Source: Thermoplasmata archaeon (GTDB taxonomy: Archaea > Thermoplasmatota > Thermoplasmata > Thermoplasmatales > Thermoplasmataceae). From it: a stretch of 23,030 nt of DNA. The notes under the pieces are model-generated. The model did not search any database. It saw only the letters and a program-made list of their open reading frames with translations, and was not told the DNA's origin. The stretch lies in assembly GCA_021793945.1 (NCBI GenBank), contig JAJYRT010000015.1:1-23030 (forward strand), given 5' to 3'. Within the stretch, counting starts at the first letter, position 1. Each line of letters starts with the position of its first letter. The translations under genes and the position numbers were made by a program. Shown piece after piece: positions 1-7,353 of the stretch.

Positions 1-520
1 TCAGCAGTTTCACCTTGAGTCCGAAGCCGTTAGGTCCCACATGCACTATTCTCTTCCCGAATGTCTCCAGCTGGGGCCTGCATCTCATGAATGCAGCCTC
101 AGATCCCCCAACAGCTATCGTCAGCGTCCCGGTTGTGGCAAGATCTACGCTGCCTATAACTGGGGAATCTATCATCTCCGCACCCTTTTCCATGACCTTC
201 AAAGCCATTCTCTGGGAATCTTCCGGGTATATTGTGCTCACGTCTACCACAAGCGATCCCGGCCTGATCCCCTCAATAACCCCATTCTTTCCTGTCAAGA
301 CGGTGCTGACGGCATCAGAATCCGTAAGCATGGTGAAGATGATGGAGCATTTCCTTGCCACCTCTGCAGGCGTAGCACACACCTCGACCCCATTCTTCCT
401 GAACCACTCTGTCTTTGAGGGGGTGCGGTTGTAGACAGCAGCCAGGGGAAACTTCTCCATTATGTGCCGGGAAATTGGTGTTCCCATCTTTCCAAGTCCG
501 ATGAATCCGATAGCTTCCAT
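1..520 (-). CDS. 3-hydroxyisobutyrate dehydrogenase-like NAD(P)-dependent oxidoreductase (partial, 3' end outside window)
   Basis: The minus strand reads open from ATG at 520 to the window edge, about 173 codons, so the C-terminal part is missing. The protein begins MEAIGFIGLGKMGTP, the glycine-rich Rossmann motif (GxGxMGxP) of the beta-hydroxyacid dehydrogenase family. Later come the segment with DVSTISPEDS, the family's substrate-binding region with the GS-type motif (DSPVIGS), and finally GPNGFGLKVKLL, which contains the lysine position that is catalytic in this family. Members oxidise 3-hydroxyisobutyrate, tartronate semialdehyde or related beta-hydroxyacids in the cytosol; the exact substrate cannot be read from this fragment. 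The stop of the next gene upstream lies only 19 bp away, so the two may be cotranscribed leftward. Family assignment is firm, substrate is not. Confidence 0.85.
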   Translation of the reverse strand, partial: MEAIGFIGLGKMGTPISRHIMEKFPLAAVYNRTPSKTEWFRKNGVEVCATPAEVARKCSIIFTMLTDSDAVSTVLTGKNGVIEGIRPGSLVVDVSTIYPEDSQRMALKVMEKGAEMIDSPVIGSVDLATTGTLTIAVGGSEAAFMRCRPQLETFGKRIVHVGPNGFGLKVKLL

Positions 521-539
521 GATCAGTAATGCATTCCCG

Positions 540-1304
540 CTAGAAAATTGCTATGTCATAAACAGGGGAACCCAGATCCTGTGATGCGCATTCGAGAGAC
601 CGGTATTCTATCCCGCGGTTAGAAAGGTGATCCCCAACAGTCCTTCTCGCAAGATCGGGAAGGTTGTTCTCCTGGCTGAGGTGCGTCAGCACGATCTCAG
701 TCCAGGGCCGGCTGACACTCTCCAGTGCTTCAGCTGTTTGCGTGTTTGAGAGATGCCCATGATCGCTGAGTATCCTCTTCTTGAGGGGAAATGGGTAGCT
801 TCCTGATTTCAGCATGTCCACGTCGTGGTTTGCCTCCAGGGCTATTACCTGTGATCCCATCATGGCTTCAACCAGATCTGGAGAAACGAAGCCAAGGTCC
901 GACACCACGGAGACCTTTGCTTTTCCGTTATGGATAACAAAAGCAACAGGGTCCGCGGCATCGTGCGAAACAGGTATGGGCGCTATGGAGAAATTTCCTA
1001 TAACGACCGGATTTCTTATGGCAAAAGCATCATTAAGGCCAAGGGAATCCGCCGTTCCCTGCCTAGTGTAAACATCCACGCTGGAGTTGCGGATCAGTGT
1101 CCTGACGCCGCTTGAATGATCACTGTGTTCGTGGCTTATGAACAGTGAGATATCAGTGATATCGATTTTCAGCTCCCTCATCCTGTTTTTCAGCCTCCTC
1201 AGGGATATCCCGAAATCTATCACGATCAGGTTGTCCTGGTCCCATACCAGCGAGCAGTTTCCACCGCTGCCGCTTGCGACCATATTGAAGCCGATCCTGT
1301 CCAC
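540..1304 (-). CDS. Metallo-beta-lactamase-fold hydrolase, WalJ/YycJ-like
   Basis: This 254-aa protein carries the metal-binding motif HEHSDH at residues 58-63, an SHD histidine near 113, a DLG aspartate near 136, and the stretches HGHLSN and LTHLSQENN toward the C-terminus, all typical of the YycJ/WalJ branch of the metallo-beta-lactamase fold. Relatives are two-metal hydrolases, some with exonuclease activity; the in vivo substrate is not predictable here. The start is GTG at 1304: it is in frame, gives the family's usual short lead (GSGSGGNCS glycine loop at residues 10-18), and a TATA-like tract at 1325-1337 lies about 27 nt upstream, implying a leaderless transcript. The gene is divergent from the methyltransferase at 1398. 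The reading of the family is confident. Confidence 0.88.
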   Translation of the reverse strand: MDRIGFNMVASGSGGNCSLVWDQDNLIVIDFGISLRRLKNRMRELKIDITDISLFISHEHSDHSSGVRTLIRNSSVDVYTRQGTADSLGLNDAFAIRNPVVIGNFSIAPIPVSHDAADPVAFVIHNGKAKVSVVSDLGFVSPDLVEAMMGSQVIALEANHDVDMLKSGSYPFPLKKRILSDHGHLSNTQTAEALESVSRPWTEIVLTHLSQENNLPDLARRTVGDHLSNRGIEYRSLECASQDLGSPVYDIAIF

Positions 1305-1324
1305 ACTGAGTGATCATGCATCTG

Positions 1325-1377
1325 ATTATATTTATTACTATTAGTGCGAATGGCCAGGGTATGAAAAACATATTATC
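1325..1377. promoter_or_regulatory. Divergent promoter region with two TATA-like boxes
   Basis: The gap between the hydrolase (leftward, start 1304) and methyltransferase (rightward, start 1398) has an A+T tract at 1325-1337 suited to the leftward gene and another (catattatc) at 1369-1377 suited to the rightward gene. Each is roughly 25-27 nt from its start codon, the archaeal TATA spacing for leaderless mRNAs. Confidence 0.5.
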
Positions 1378-1397
1378 TCAGCTTTTACTGATCAGCC

Positions 1398-1946
1398 ATG
1401 GAGCACCACAATTACGATCATGTAAGGCAGATGAGGGAAGATCACATTCCCTATGTCAGCATAGAGGAACTGATTCATCCGGTTAATGGGGACGTAATAA
1501 TCGATTTCGGATCAGGAGACGGCTTCTATGCGGCAAAATTTTCCCGTCTTATCGGAAAAGGGAAGGTATATGCGTTTGAGCACAGCAGGGCCGGGATCGA
1601 TGCAATCCGGAAGAATCTGTCTAAAAATGGCATTGACAATGTGGAAATCCTTGAGAAGGACATATGTTCCTCGGATCTTCCCCATGGCTTCAACAAGGCA
1701 TTCTTCTCCAATGTATTCCATGACCTCGAATGCCAGGACAGCCTCCTTGACCGTCTCAGTAAGGTCAGCGGACTGGAGATAATTTTCATTGAGTTCAAGC
1801 CTGAAACCCCATTCGGGCCTCCTCAGGATATTCGTTTTTCCAGCTCCCAGCTTGCTGCGGAACTTGGAAAGCATGGGTTCAAGCTTGTCAGTGAAAGGGA
1901 ATTCGAATACCACTATGCACAGAAATACGTTCTGACTGGAACTTAG
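1398..1946 (+). CDS. Class I SAM-dependent methyltransferase
   Basis: The 182-aa protein has a clear Rossmann motif I (VIIDFGSGDGFYAAKF, residues about 33-48), the acidic end of strand 2 (VYAFEHS) that binds the SAM ribose, and a later acidic-aromatic strand (ILEKDICSSDLP). It is a small cytosolic class I methyltransferase with no recognisable substrate domain. The ATG at 1398 follows a TATA-like tract at 1369-1377. The stop codon overlaps the Shine-Dalgarno site of the following phosphodiesterase gene, so the two form an operon. Some relatives in archaea are annotated as UbiE/COQ5-type by loose homology, but nothing here supports quinone synthesis specifically. Confidence 0.85.
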   Translation: MEHHNYDHVRQMREDHIPYVSIEELIHPVNGDVIIDFGSGDGFYAAKFSRLIGKGKVYAFEHSRAGIDAIRKNLSKNGIDNVEILEKDICSSDLPHGFNKAFFSNVFHDLECQDSLLDRLSKVSGLEIIFIEFKPETPFGPPQDIRFSSSQLAAELGKHGFKLVSEREFEYHYAQKYVLTGT

Positions 1947-1956
1947 GTGATCCGGT

Positions 1957-2697
1957 ATGTCTGGAAAGAATACATTCATGATAGTTGGACACCGCGGATT
2001 ACAGGAAAGGCACGAGGAAAACTCCCTTGAAAGTTTCGTTGGCTCAAGGACTGCAGGATTGGATGCGGTGGAACTCGACGTACAGTTTTCAAGAGACGGG
2101 GAGATAATCGTGTTCCATGACTACGACCTGAAGAGGTTGTGCGATGTCAATGGGAAGCCATGGGACTACACGCTAGCAGAACTTAAAAATTTCCGGATCG
2201 GTAGAAGAGGAGAAACCATTCCAACGCTTGTAGAGGTCATGGATGCAATGGGCAATTTTCCAATCTACATCGAGCTGAAAACCATAGACGATGAAGGTGG
2301 CCTGGTGAATTACGGTATTGAAGACCCCCTTGCCGGGCTCATTACCGTGAGGGAATCATCCAGGTACAGGTTCCTTTCATTCAATCCGCTTTCATTAAGG
2401 AGACTGAAGGAGCTAAACTCGGGATTCACCGTCGGCCTCAACGTTTCCCCAGAAACCATTCGATATTACGGAAAAATTGACATGGATATGCTGAAGCGCT
2501 TCTCCGTGGATTTTGTCCAGCCAGAGGTATCAATGTATCTCGAAGGAGGAATTTCCGGAATAGAGGGGAAGGGTGTGCAGATAATTCCATGGACCGTTAA
2601 CAGGGCGGATGAGGTGAAGGCATGCATGGAACGGGGTGCATCCGGCGTTATTTCTGATATTCCCTTGAAACTGAGGGAGACGCTGAACGGAGAATGA
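1957..2697 (+). CDS. Glycerophosphodiester phosphodiesterase
   Basis: The 246-aa protein matches the GDPD/UgpQ TIM-barrel family: HRG at residues 12-14 (first catalytic His), EEN at 20-22, ELD at 39-41 (metal-binding Glu and Asp) and VFHD with the second catalytic His at 54. C-terminal parts show the usual barrel strands (DFVQPEV, IIPWTVN). It should hydrolyse glycerophosphodiesters to glycerol-3-phosphate or glycerol-1-phosphate and an alcohol, in lipid turnover; no signal peptide is visible, so it acts in the cytoplasm. ATG 1957 is preceded by AGGTGAT at 1945-1951, overlapping the methyltransferase stop. Gap to that gene is 10 bp, so cotranscription is likely. Confidence 0.9.
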   Translation: MSGKNTFMIVGHRGLQERHEENSLESFVGSRTAGLDAVELDVQFSRDGEIIVFHDYDLKRLCDVNGKPWDYTLAELKNFRIGRRGETIPTLVEVMDAMGNFPIYIELKTIDDEGGLVNYGIEDPLAGLITVRESSRYRFLSFNPLSLRRLKELNSGFTVGLNVSPETIRYYGKIDMDMLKRFSVDFVQPEVSMYLEGGISGIEGKGVQIIPWTVNRADEVKACMERGASGVISDIPLKLRETLNGE

Positions 2698-2700
2698 GCT

Positions 2701-2790
2701 ATGGCCGATAAGAATGTATACACTCCAGGACATGGTTATGTGGACAAGATCTACATGGAATTGACCAACGAAAGTTACACACTGCAGTAA
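2701..2790 (+). CDS. Possible 29-aa small protein downstream of the phosphodiesterase
   Basis: An ATG at 2701 begins 29 codons (MADKNVYTPGHGYVDKIY onward) ending in TAA at 2788-2790. It starts three bases after the phosphodiesterase stop and has a GGAG at 2690-2693 in plausible Shine-Dalgarno position, which is why I list it. No family is recognised. It could be a genuine translated small ORF in the operon, the residual start of a truncated gene, or chance. Confidence 0.3.
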   Translation: MADKNVYTPGHGYVDKIYMELTNESYTLQ

Positions 2791-2933
2791 TTTCCTGTTG
2801 CAACAAGCGGTTATATGGTCATTGAAATGGGATTATACGTTAACCTCTACTTATAAACTGCAGTGCGCCATCATGTTAAGAGGACAACGAATTATCAACC
2901 GTTTCCGTGATAACGGGATTTTTGTCCCAAAAC

Positions 2934-2943
2934 GTTTAATATC
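2934..2943 (+). promoter_or_regulatory. TATA-like box for the gene at 2965
   Basis: The tract gtttaatatc is centred about 26 nt before ATG 2965, predicting a leaderless transcript. A short inverted pair (GGGA/TCCC, 2917-2928) lies just upstream. Confidence 0.5.
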
Positions 2944-2964
2944 CATGCCTGATTATTTTATCAG

Positions 2965-3351
2965 ATGAACTACCGGATGTTCCTCGGGATAATTGAGCGT
3001 GAATACACGAACAAGATCGCATCCCTGATCCTAAGGCTTGAATCTCCCGGTTTTTTCGGCAGGAATAAAGGGGAAGAGGAACTTAAGAAATCCATAGATG
3101 CGTTCAAGGAGTGGTTTGTTGGCATGCTACGGACAGAAACGTTAAGTGGTCCTGATAATGTGCAACTGAGGACAATTGACTACATAGGTCATACAGCCCT
3201 CACAAAGGAGGCCATTCCCCCCTTCAGGCCTCTGCATCCACTGCTTGTCAATGCTCTCAGCCTATTCACGCTTCGGGAACTGGATACTATTTTCGGAAGC
3301 GCCTTTGCAACGAATTTCAGCAACATGGTCGGGAAGGGTTCCCTGAAGTGA
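2965..3351 (+). CDS. Protein of unknown function, 128 aa
   Basis: I do not recognise this family. The protein is soluble, has no signal peptide or membrane segment, and looks mostly helical: a helical N-terminus (FLGIIEREYTNKIASLILRLES), a charged linker (GRNKGEEELKKS), a second helical stretch and a hydrophobic C-terminal half containing PPFRPLHPLLVNALSLFTLRELD. ATG 2965 is favoured by a TATA-like element 26 nt upstream. It stands alone between the phosphodiesterase operon and the TauE-like permease, in the same orientation as both. Coding status is supported by length, promoter and amino-acid composition. Confidence 0.7.
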   Translation: MNYRMFLGIIEREYTNKIASLILRLESPGFFGRNKGEEELKKSIDAFKEWFVGMLRTETLSGPDNVQLRTIDYIGHTALTKEAIPPFRPLHPLLVNALSLFTLRELDTIFGSAFATNFSNMVGKGSLK

Positions 3352-3428
3352 TTCTGCAGCGTCATAATTCGACGGGTTTATGATAGATAGCAGGATACCT
3401 GGAATGGAAGTGATCATTCATTATAGAA

Positions 3429-4202
3429 GTGAGTTCCCTGCAGCTCCTGCTTTCGCTTGCATCTGGATTCATGGTCGGGTTTTCACTGGGTTTGATCGGC
3501 GGTGGCGGCTCGATCCTTGCCATACCACTGCTTATTTATTTTGTAGGTTTTGATCATCCCCACCTGGCCATAGGCACAACAGCACTGGCAGTGGGCGTAA
3601 ATTCGTACTTCAACCTGGTCCCTCACGCAAGGAAAGGTCATGTGGATCTTAAGGTTGGTGTCCTGTTCACCGTTCCGGGTGTGATCGGGGTGCTGGTGGG
3701 ATCGGAACTTGGCCTGCTGACTCCGGGCACAAAACTGCTATTTATCTTTGCAATACTGATGATTGTCATAGCTGCCTACATGCTCAAGAGGAAGTGCATC
3801 GACACATCCATCGATCCGCCAAGGAAGGATCTGGATATCAAAAAACTCACGGGCATCGGTGCGCTTGTTGGATTTGCTTCCGGATACTTTGGAATTGGAG
3901 GAGGCTTCCTGATAGTGCCCGGGCTTATCTTCTCCGCCGGCTTCAATATAATACAGGCCGTGGGAACATCCCTATTTGCGGTGGGAACGTTCGGCATCGT
4001 AACAGCCGCGAGATACGCAATAAGCGGCGACCTTAACCTCATAATATCCATTCTGTTCATAATTGGAGGGATTGTCGGCGGCTGGGCAGGAGCCCACTTT
4101 TCATCAAAAATGCCAAAACGTACGCTGACCAGGGTGTTTGCAGTCATAATAATAGTCGTGGCAATATACATGCTTTACATGAACGCCAGCGCGTTCCTGT
4201 GA
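3429..4202 (+). CDS. TauE/SafE-family membrane permease
   Basis: The 257-aa hydrophobic protein has the two pseudo-repeats of the TauE/SafE (DUF81) family, each with a glycine-rich motif: GLIGGGGSILAIPLL in the first half and GYFGIGGGFLIVPGLIF in the second. About eight membrane segments can be drawn. Relatives export sulfite, sulfoacetate or other organosulfur anions, or in some cases import sulfur compounds; the substrate is not determinable here. The start is GTG at 3429, which directly precedes the first membrane helix; no strong Shine-Dalgarno site is apparent. It is convergent with the MFS gene, with four bases between the stops. Confidence 0.87.
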   Translation: MSSLQLLLSLASGFMVGFSLGLIGGGGSILAIPLLIYFVGFDHPHLAIGTTALAVGVNSYFNLVPHARKGHVDLKVGVLFTVPGVIGVLVGSELGLLTPGTKLLFIFAILMIVIAAYMLKRKCIDTSIDPPRKDLDIKKLTGIGALVGFASGYFGIGGGFLIVPGLIFSAGFNIIQAVGTSLFAVGTFGIVTAARYAISGDLNLIISILFIIGGIVGGWAGAHFSSKMPKRTLTRVFAVIIIVVAIYMLYMNASAFL

Positions 4203-4206
4203 TCCC

Positions 4207-5436
4207 TCAGCTTCTTGATGCTGCAAATAGTACAGCCGCTCCAATGATGTAAAAGGACCCTGCGGCCGAGAAAAGTCCCACATAGCCGAGGTGCACAGAA
4301 CTCCTGAGTATGAAAAGGATGAGTCCATAGATGAGCGGCGAGACTGTGGAAGCGCCAGTGAGGGATAGGTTGAAGATCGCCATGTATTTTCCAGATTCGC
4401 CCTTCGGCACAAGATCGCTGGCAAGGGCATAGGAGACGCTGTAGAAGCTTCCATAGGTTGCTCCAATGAAGGATCCGAGAATCAGGAAAATATAGAAGGT
4501 CCTGAAGAATGGGATCATCACGGTTGGTATGGAAGCTATGACGGCATCGGCGACAAGGATGTTCCACCTCCCGATCCTTCCAGAAAAGTGCCCGAGAACC
4601 ACCGAAGACACTGCAGAAACGGCAAGCACAAGGATGCCCGCTATGGCCACGTAGGCAGCAGGGTTGGGAATATCGAGCACCTCCCTGAAGAAGTAGAGCT
4701 CGAAGAAGGTTAGCCCAGTTATGCCCATGAAGACGAAGGAACTCCCGGTTACCAGGCGACTGAATTTCTTAAGGTTTGGCGGAGGTTTCCTGATCATCCC
4801 TAACGGTATGTGATCCAGGATTTTCGGTATCTGGATAGTGTCAATCCGCCTGATGGTGTACAGCGTGGCAAGGCCGGATATAACTATTCCTGCAGCCAGC
4901 GCGTAGAGATCTCCGTTCCTGTACGGAGAGCTGATGAAAAATGATGTAACGCCAAATCCCAGTGCAGCTCCCATGAGCGTGAAAAGCCCGTTCAGTCCGG
5001 CCGAGGTGCCCCTCTGCTCATGGCTCTCTATTTCCGCGAGTATCGGTTGCGTAGAACCTATGGCCATGTTGGAGAATGACTGCAGAACGATGTAGCCAGC
5101 CATGATTTCGTACAGGGAAGGGCTGAAGAAAGTCTCTCCAAGAAGCATTGCAGCCACCGTCGCAACGCCTATTAATATGTACGGGGACCTCTTTCCCCTC
5201 CCTAACCTGAACCGATCGCTGAGCATGCCGGAAGCCAGGTTTCCAACTATCCCTGAGAGACTGCCCAGGGAAGCGACAACTCCCAAGAAAAGTCCCATCT
5301 CAGCCTCCGGAACAACACTCCCAATCTGCAGGGGAAGGATTAGAGTCTCAAATGATATCCACAGGTAGTTAACGCCCAGGTAAATGAGATTATAGCCGAT
5401 TATGAAGCCTCTGGAACGCTTCTGGCTGGATTCCAT
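4207..5436 (-). CDS. MFS transporter, sucrose/GPH-like subgroup
   Basis: The 409-aa protein has 12 predicted membrane segments. Between helices 2 and 3 it carries GMLSDRFRLGRGKRSPY, the loop signature of the MFS sugar carriers related to the sucrose (SUC/SLC45) and glycoside-pentoside-hexuronide transporters; a degenerate second copy (GHFSGRIGRWN) lies between helices 8 and 9. A cytoplasmic loop around residues 195-225 separates the halves. It probably couples import of a sugar or glycoside to protons, an inference from the family. The ATG at 5436 has a TATA-like element (5461-5470) about 27 nt upstream, so the mRNA is probably leaderless. Confidence 0.85.
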   Translation of the reverse strand: MESSQKRSRGFIIGYNLIYLGVNYLWISFETLILPLQIGSVVPEAEMGLFLGVVASLGSLSGIVGNLASGMLSDRFRLGRGKRSPYILIGVATVAAMLLGETFFSPSLYEIMAGYIVLQSFSNMAIGSTQPILAEIESHEQRGTSAGLNGLFTLMGAALGFGVTSFFISSPYRNGDLYALAAGIVISGLATLYTIRRIDTIQIPKILDHIPLGMIRKPPPNLKKFSRLVTGSSFVFMGITGLTFFELYFFREVLDIPNPAAYVAIAGILVLAVSAVSSVVLGHFSGRIGRWNILVADAVIASIPTVMIPFFRTFYIFLILGSFIGATYGSFYSVSYALASDLVPKGESGKYMAIFNLSLTGASTVSPLIYGLILFILRSSVHLGYVGLFSAAGSFYIIGAAVLFAASRS

Positions 5437-5460
5437 TTATACGGTAATGGATAGGGCGCC

Positions 5461-5508
5461 TATTAATTGATCCTACGGCTTTCCTGCGTCCGGGCGGCAA
5501 ATATATCA
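5461..5508. promoter_or_regulatory. Divergent promoters of MFS and parvulin genes
   Basis: The element at 5461-5470 (minus strand TCAATTAATA) is placed for the leftward MFS gene, and aaatatatca at 5499-5508 is centred about 26 nt before ATG 5530 for the parvulin. Both imply leaderless initiation. Confidence 0.5.
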
Positions 5509-5529
5509 TAGGCGGGGTCATGGCAGTTC

Positions 5530-5805
5530 ATGGCCGAGAAAATAAGATGCTCCCACATACTGGTTAACAGGGAGGCGCTTGCCAGGGAAATCATGGAAAA
5601 AATCAAAAAAGGGGAGAGTTTTGGAAAGCTTGCGGAGCAATTCTCATTAGACGGATCAAGGAAGAGGGGTGGAGACCTGGGGTATTTTGGAAGAGGCGCC
5701 ATGGTCAGGGAGTTTGAAAAAGCGGCATTCAGCCTGAAGAAGGGCGAGGTTTCGGCTATAGTGAAAACACAGTATGGCTATCACATCATAAAGCGCATTG
5801 ATTGA
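5530..5805 (+). CDS. Parvulin-type peptidyl-prolyl cis-trans isomerase
   Basis: This 91-aa protein is a single rotamase domain: CSHILV at residues 7-12, the helix [16 protein letters not shown], then [21 protein letters not shown] and the C-terminal [11 protein letters not shown] strand. These are the conserved parts of PrsA/SurA-type parvulins and match the short stand-alone parvulins known in archaea. It should catalyse prolyl bond isomerisation as a folding helper in the cytosol, since no signal peptide is present. An ATG at 5520 is out of frame; ATG 5530 fits the TATA element at 5499-5508. It converges on the sdh operon with 11 bp between the stops. Confidence 0.93.
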   Translation: MAEKIRCSHILVNREALAREIMEKIKKGESFGKLAEQFSLDGSRKRGGDLGYFGRGAMVREFEKAAFSLKKGEVSAIVKTQYGYHIIKRID

Positions 5806-5816
5806 CGGCCGCAGCA

Positions 5817-6212
5817 TCATGGAGGCGGAACCGCAATGTGCGACACGACGATGGCAAGCGCTGTTCCGTAAATTATTGAGACAATGTACAGCGCAATGAG
5901 TCCATAGGCAACCACTCTTCCTGTCGAGGGCTTTATTCCCGTGTCGTATATCATGCCCTTCACTCCATTCAGGGCGTGGTATGTCACGATCCAGTCAAAC
6001 GCGATGTAGAAGGTGAGCCACCACGGATTGTGCATGTTGTTGAGCACCGAATCGTAGAAGGCTATTGGGTGACCGAAGTTAATGTGCGCAAGGTAAAGAT
6101 GCACGCCTACGAAGAAGACCAGGAACGCCCCGGATATAACCTGGAAGAACCACTGTACCGGCCCCAGTGTTCCCCTGCTTGTTTTTTGCCTCATCAGATT
6201 TCTGTTATCCAT
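5817..6212 (-). CDS. sdhD: Succinate dehydrogenase membrane anchor subunit D
   Basis: This 131-aa protein, last in the sdh operon, has three hydrophobic segments. Histidines that could bind heme lie in GVHLYLAH (first helix) and YHALNGVKGMIYD (second helix), the latter matching the HxxNGxR/K pattern of SdhC/SdhD anchors. It would anchor the catalytic SdhAB subunits to the membrane and form the quinone site with SdhC. ATG 6212 follows GGATGAT five bases upstream, which overlaps the end of sdhC. Gap to sdhC is four bases. Identification combines these residues with operon position. Confidence 0.85.
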   Translation of the reverse strand: MDNRNLMRQKTSRGTLGPVQWFFQVISGAFLVFFVGVHLYLAHINFGHPIAFYDSVLNNMHNPWWLTFYIAFDWIVTYHALNGVKGMIYDTGIKPSTGRVVAYGLIALYIVSIIYGTALAIVVSHIAVPPP

Positions 6213-6216
6213 ATTA

Positions 6217-6612
6217 TCATCCCACAGCTATGAATCTCCACGCATAATAGAGGAAGACAACCAGCAGCACCATTGACACAACTTCGAAGAGATAGAAAAA
6301 CAGCTTGTTATGTTTCAGGCCTATACCCATCTCATTCAGGGCGAGCCTGATGCCATTTGCGCCGTGATAGAAAATAACCAGCGCCAGAAGAACGTCAAAC
6401 GCCACGAAAATGTCATATGGACCATAAGTTATTGACCCGACAATGTCGTTGTAAGTCACAGATCCCCTGAGAAGATTTGAAAGGACTATGTAGTGAAGGT
6501 ACAGGTAAAAAACTATGACCACTCCGGAAAGCCTCTGGAAGGCATAGCCAAAGTAACCGATCCCCTTCCCCCTGAACCTGAACCATTCTGGGAAACTCGC
6601 CTTGCTCTCCAT
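6217..6612 (-). CDS. sdhC: Succinate dehydrogenase cytochrome b/anchor subunit C
   Basis: The 131-aa protein starts MESKASFPEWFRF at ATG 6612. The frame is open further upstream, but that extension overlaps sdhB and lacks family similarity; an AGGAGGGA Shine-Dalgarno site at 6621-6629 decides the start. Three hydrophobic segments are seen, with FQRLSGVVIVFYLYLHYIVLS matching the SdhC first-helix pattern (RxSG, later His) and FYHGANGIRLALNE the second, heme-binding pattern. It anchors the complex and contributes to quinone reduction. It lies between sdhB (four bases upstream) and sdhD (four bases downstream), so all are translated from one message. Confidence 0.88.
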   Translation of the reverse strand: MESKASFPEWFRFRGKGIGYFGYAFQRLSGVVIVFYLYLHYIVLSNLLRGSVTYNDIVGSITYGPYDIFVAFDVLLALVIFYHGANGIRLALNEMGIGLKHNKLFFYLFEVVSMVLLVVFLYYAWRFIAVG

Positions 6613-6616
6613 CTGT

Positions 6617-7345
6617 TCACTCCCTCCTGAATATTTTTGCCATCTCGTGTTTAAGTCCCTGGGACCTGAGCAACTGTATTGCGAACGATGGGTCAACTCC
6701 CTTCGGACAGGCTTCACTGCATTCGCCCACAAAGTGGCATCTGGATGTGCCCTCCTCGCCGTTGATGATTTCCAGCCTGTATTTTGATCCCTGGTCTCGG
6801 CTGTCAAGATTGTACCTGAGTACGCCGGCCATGGCCGCAGGGCCAATGTAATCAGGGTCGGTGCCTACTATGGGGCATGCATCGAGGCACAAACCGCACT
6901 TGATGCACATGGAATACTTCTCATACTCCTTGAACTCTTCCGGGGTCTGCCTGAGCTCGGAGGCATAGTTCCCGTCATCGTTCCTGATTATGTAAGGCAG
7001 CCCTTCCCTGTACTTCTCAAAAAACGGGTCTATGTCAACCACAAGATCCTTGACAACGTCGTAGTGCTTCAGCGGCTCGACCCTTATCTTATCAGTTCCA
7101 AGCTTTGAAGCTATTGTTGAGCAGGCCATCCGCGGTTTTCCGTTGATCTCCATCCCGCAGCTTCCGCATATCTCCATTCTGCAGGAGTACCTTACGGATA
7201 GTGTCTGATCAAGGTTTTCAGTTATATAGATGAGCCCTTCAAGCACGGTTGAAATTCTGTCCTTCGGCACCATGTACCTGGAATAGCTGACATTTCCACT
7301 GTCATTCTTCCTCTTCACGTTGAATTCATATTCCGTTCTTGTCAT
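6617..7345 (-). CDS. sdhB: Succinate dehydrogenase iron-sulfur subunit B
   Basis: The 242-aa protein contains all three cluster motifs. The [2Fe-2S] set is C55, C60, C63 and C75 (CRMEICGSCG and RMAC). A [4Fe-4S] motif CIKCGLCLDACP is at residues 147-158, and a third set CHFVGECSEACP at 203-214 is the usual [3Fe-4S] site with its closing cysteine. It carries electrons from the SdhA flavin to quinone. I chose ATG 7345 (MTRTEYEFNV), with GAGTGAG just upstream, instead of an in-frame ATG at 7381 that would overlap sdhA. The gap to the sdhA stop is eight bases. No key residue is missing. Confidence 0.93.
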   Translation of the reverse strand: MTRTEYEFNVKRKNDSGNVSYSRYMVPKDRISTVLEGLIYITENLDQTLSVRYSCRMEICGSCGMEINGKPRMACSTIASKLGTDKIRVEPLKHYDVVKDLVVDIDPFFEKYREGLPYIIRNDDGNYASELRQTPEEFKEYEKYSMCIKCGLCLDACPIVGTDPDYIGPAAMAGVLRYNLDSRDQGSKYRLEIINGEEGTSRCHFVGECSEACPKGVDPSFAIQLLRSQGLKHEMAKIFRRE

Positions 7346-7353
7346 TTTCTCAC

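Noticed and set aside
6217..6846. A longer sdhC version of 209 residues
   Set aside because: The N-terminal extension overlaps sdhB, has no similarity to SdhC, and the Shine-Dalgarno site and family N-terminus point to ATG 6612.
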